5,822 nt of DNA from Oscillospiraceae bacterium (GTDB lineage: Bacteria > Bacillota > Clostridia > Oscillospirales > Oscillospiraceae): positions 1-5,822 of the forward strand of contig JAFVWG010000278.1 of assembly GCA_017501805.1 (NCBI GenBank). Reading direction: 5' to 3'. Numbering within the stretch: position 1 is the first letter of the stretch; every line of letters starts with the position of its first letter. Positions 5,661 to 5,822 of this stretch are shown in pieces. The notes beneath the pieces are model-generated. The model was not told where the DNA came from and made no database searches. It saw only the letters and a list, made by a program, of their open reading frames with translations. Both the position numbers and the translations under genes were made by a program.

Positions 5661-5738
5661 TGTATAAAAAATACGGCGCAACAGCAATATCAAGGGTTTT
5701 CATTTTGCCAATTCAGCAGCTTCCGTATTTTTTTTACA
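5661..5738. repeat. 16-bp imperfect inverted repeat around 46 nt
   Basis: Bases 5661-5676 (TGTATAAAAAATACGG) match the reverse complement of 5723-5738 at 15 of 16 positions. The 46 nt between the arms have no obvious structure. The right arm ends 8 nt before the -35 box of the next promoter. It could be a pair of operator sites, the ends of a small mobile repeat, or a long-range stem. Its AT richness and the lack of a GC-rich stem before the T-run argue against a standard terminator. Confidence 0.6.
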
Positions 5739-5746
5739 GAAAACTA

Positions 5747-5782
5747 TTGACGAATCGGGATTGTTTTGTTATAATCTTCCGG
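5747..5782 (+). promoter_or_regulatory. Near-consensus promoter of the right-edge gene
   Basis: TTGACG (5747-5752) and a perfect TATAAT (5770-5775) are 17 nt apart, and TGT immediately before the -10 gives an extended -10. Transcription should begin near 5782, only about 16 nt before the ATG at 5798, so the leader is very short and holds little beyond the ribosome binding site. Confidence 0.85.
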
Positions 5783-5797
5783 GGAAGGTGGATTGGT

Positions 5798-5822
5798 ATG
5801 CTTAAAAAATTTCAAGTTGAGA
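5798..5822 (+). CDS. Start of an unidentified protein gene, cut by window end
   Basis: Eight codons are visible: MLKKFQVE. The ATG follows AAGGTGG (5785-5791) with a 6-nt spacer and lies just downstream of a strong promoter, so this is very likely a true gene start. The product cannot be identified from eight residues. The N terminus resembles the beginning of some AAA-family ATPases of the SMC/OLD/RloA type, which often open with a Met-Leu-Lys-rich strand followed by VENFK or VENFR. This is a resemblance only. The gene is separated from liv by a terminator and a repeat region, so it is an independent unit. Confidence 0.7.

Noticed and set aside
5164..5703. Open frames of 129 to 179 codons across the repeat region on both strands
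   Set aside because: They run through the liv terminator and the palindromic repeats, have no proper start signals, and owe their openness to repeat composition.

Overview
The window is a stretch of bacterial chromosome dominated by one complete five-gene operon for a branched-chain (hydrophobic) amino acid ABC uptake system, in the order livK-livH-livM-livG-livF, all on the + strand. The genes have strong AGGAGG-type ribosome binding sites, canonical sigma-A promoters and a lipoprotein-type substrate-binding protein. Together with fairly high GC coding sequence between AT-rich control regions, and intergenic palindromic repeats of a type I associate with gut Clostridia, this suggests an Oscillospirales-like Firmicute. 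The genus cannot be fixed from this sequence.

Left edge (1 to about 160): no protein gene. The minus strand carries a textbook strong promoter (TTGACA, 17-nt spacer, TAATAT with an extended TG) preceded by A-tracts. It is followed by a leader with a boxA-like stretch reading leftward out of the window. This looks like the promoter and leader of a ribosomal RNA operon whose 16S gene lies just outside. Bases 157-299 separate it from the divergent livK promoter (TTGACT-N17-TATATT, 300-328). The livK mRNA would have a leader of about 138 nt with a hairpin almost at its 5' end and two copies of GGAGGAAA before the start codon.

Centre (473-5234): LivK is a lipoprotein that captures the amino acid outside the membrane. 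LivH and LivM form the membrane channel, and LivG and LivF are the two ATPases that drive transport. livK is separated from livH by 125 nt containing a perfect 12-bp hairpin with a UUCG loop but no U-tract, probably there to keep livK mRNA more abundant than the rest. The remaining genes are nearly contiguous (gaps of 9, 1 and 1 nt). A good intrinsic terminator follows livF.

Right side (about 5292-5738): no credible gene. It is filled with short palindromic units, including two hairpins of the same design in opposite orientation that differ by compensatory base-pair changes, and a 23-nt direct repeat seen twice. A 16-bp inverted repeat follows. The last 76 bases hold a near-consensus promoter (TTGACG-N17-TATAAT), a ribosome binding site and the first eight codons of a new gene (MLKKFQVE), cut by the window end.

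I see no previously undescribed protein system here. The items most worth a second look are the composite palindromic repeat array, the rRNA-type promoter placed back-to-back with the liv operon, and the truncated gene at the right edge.
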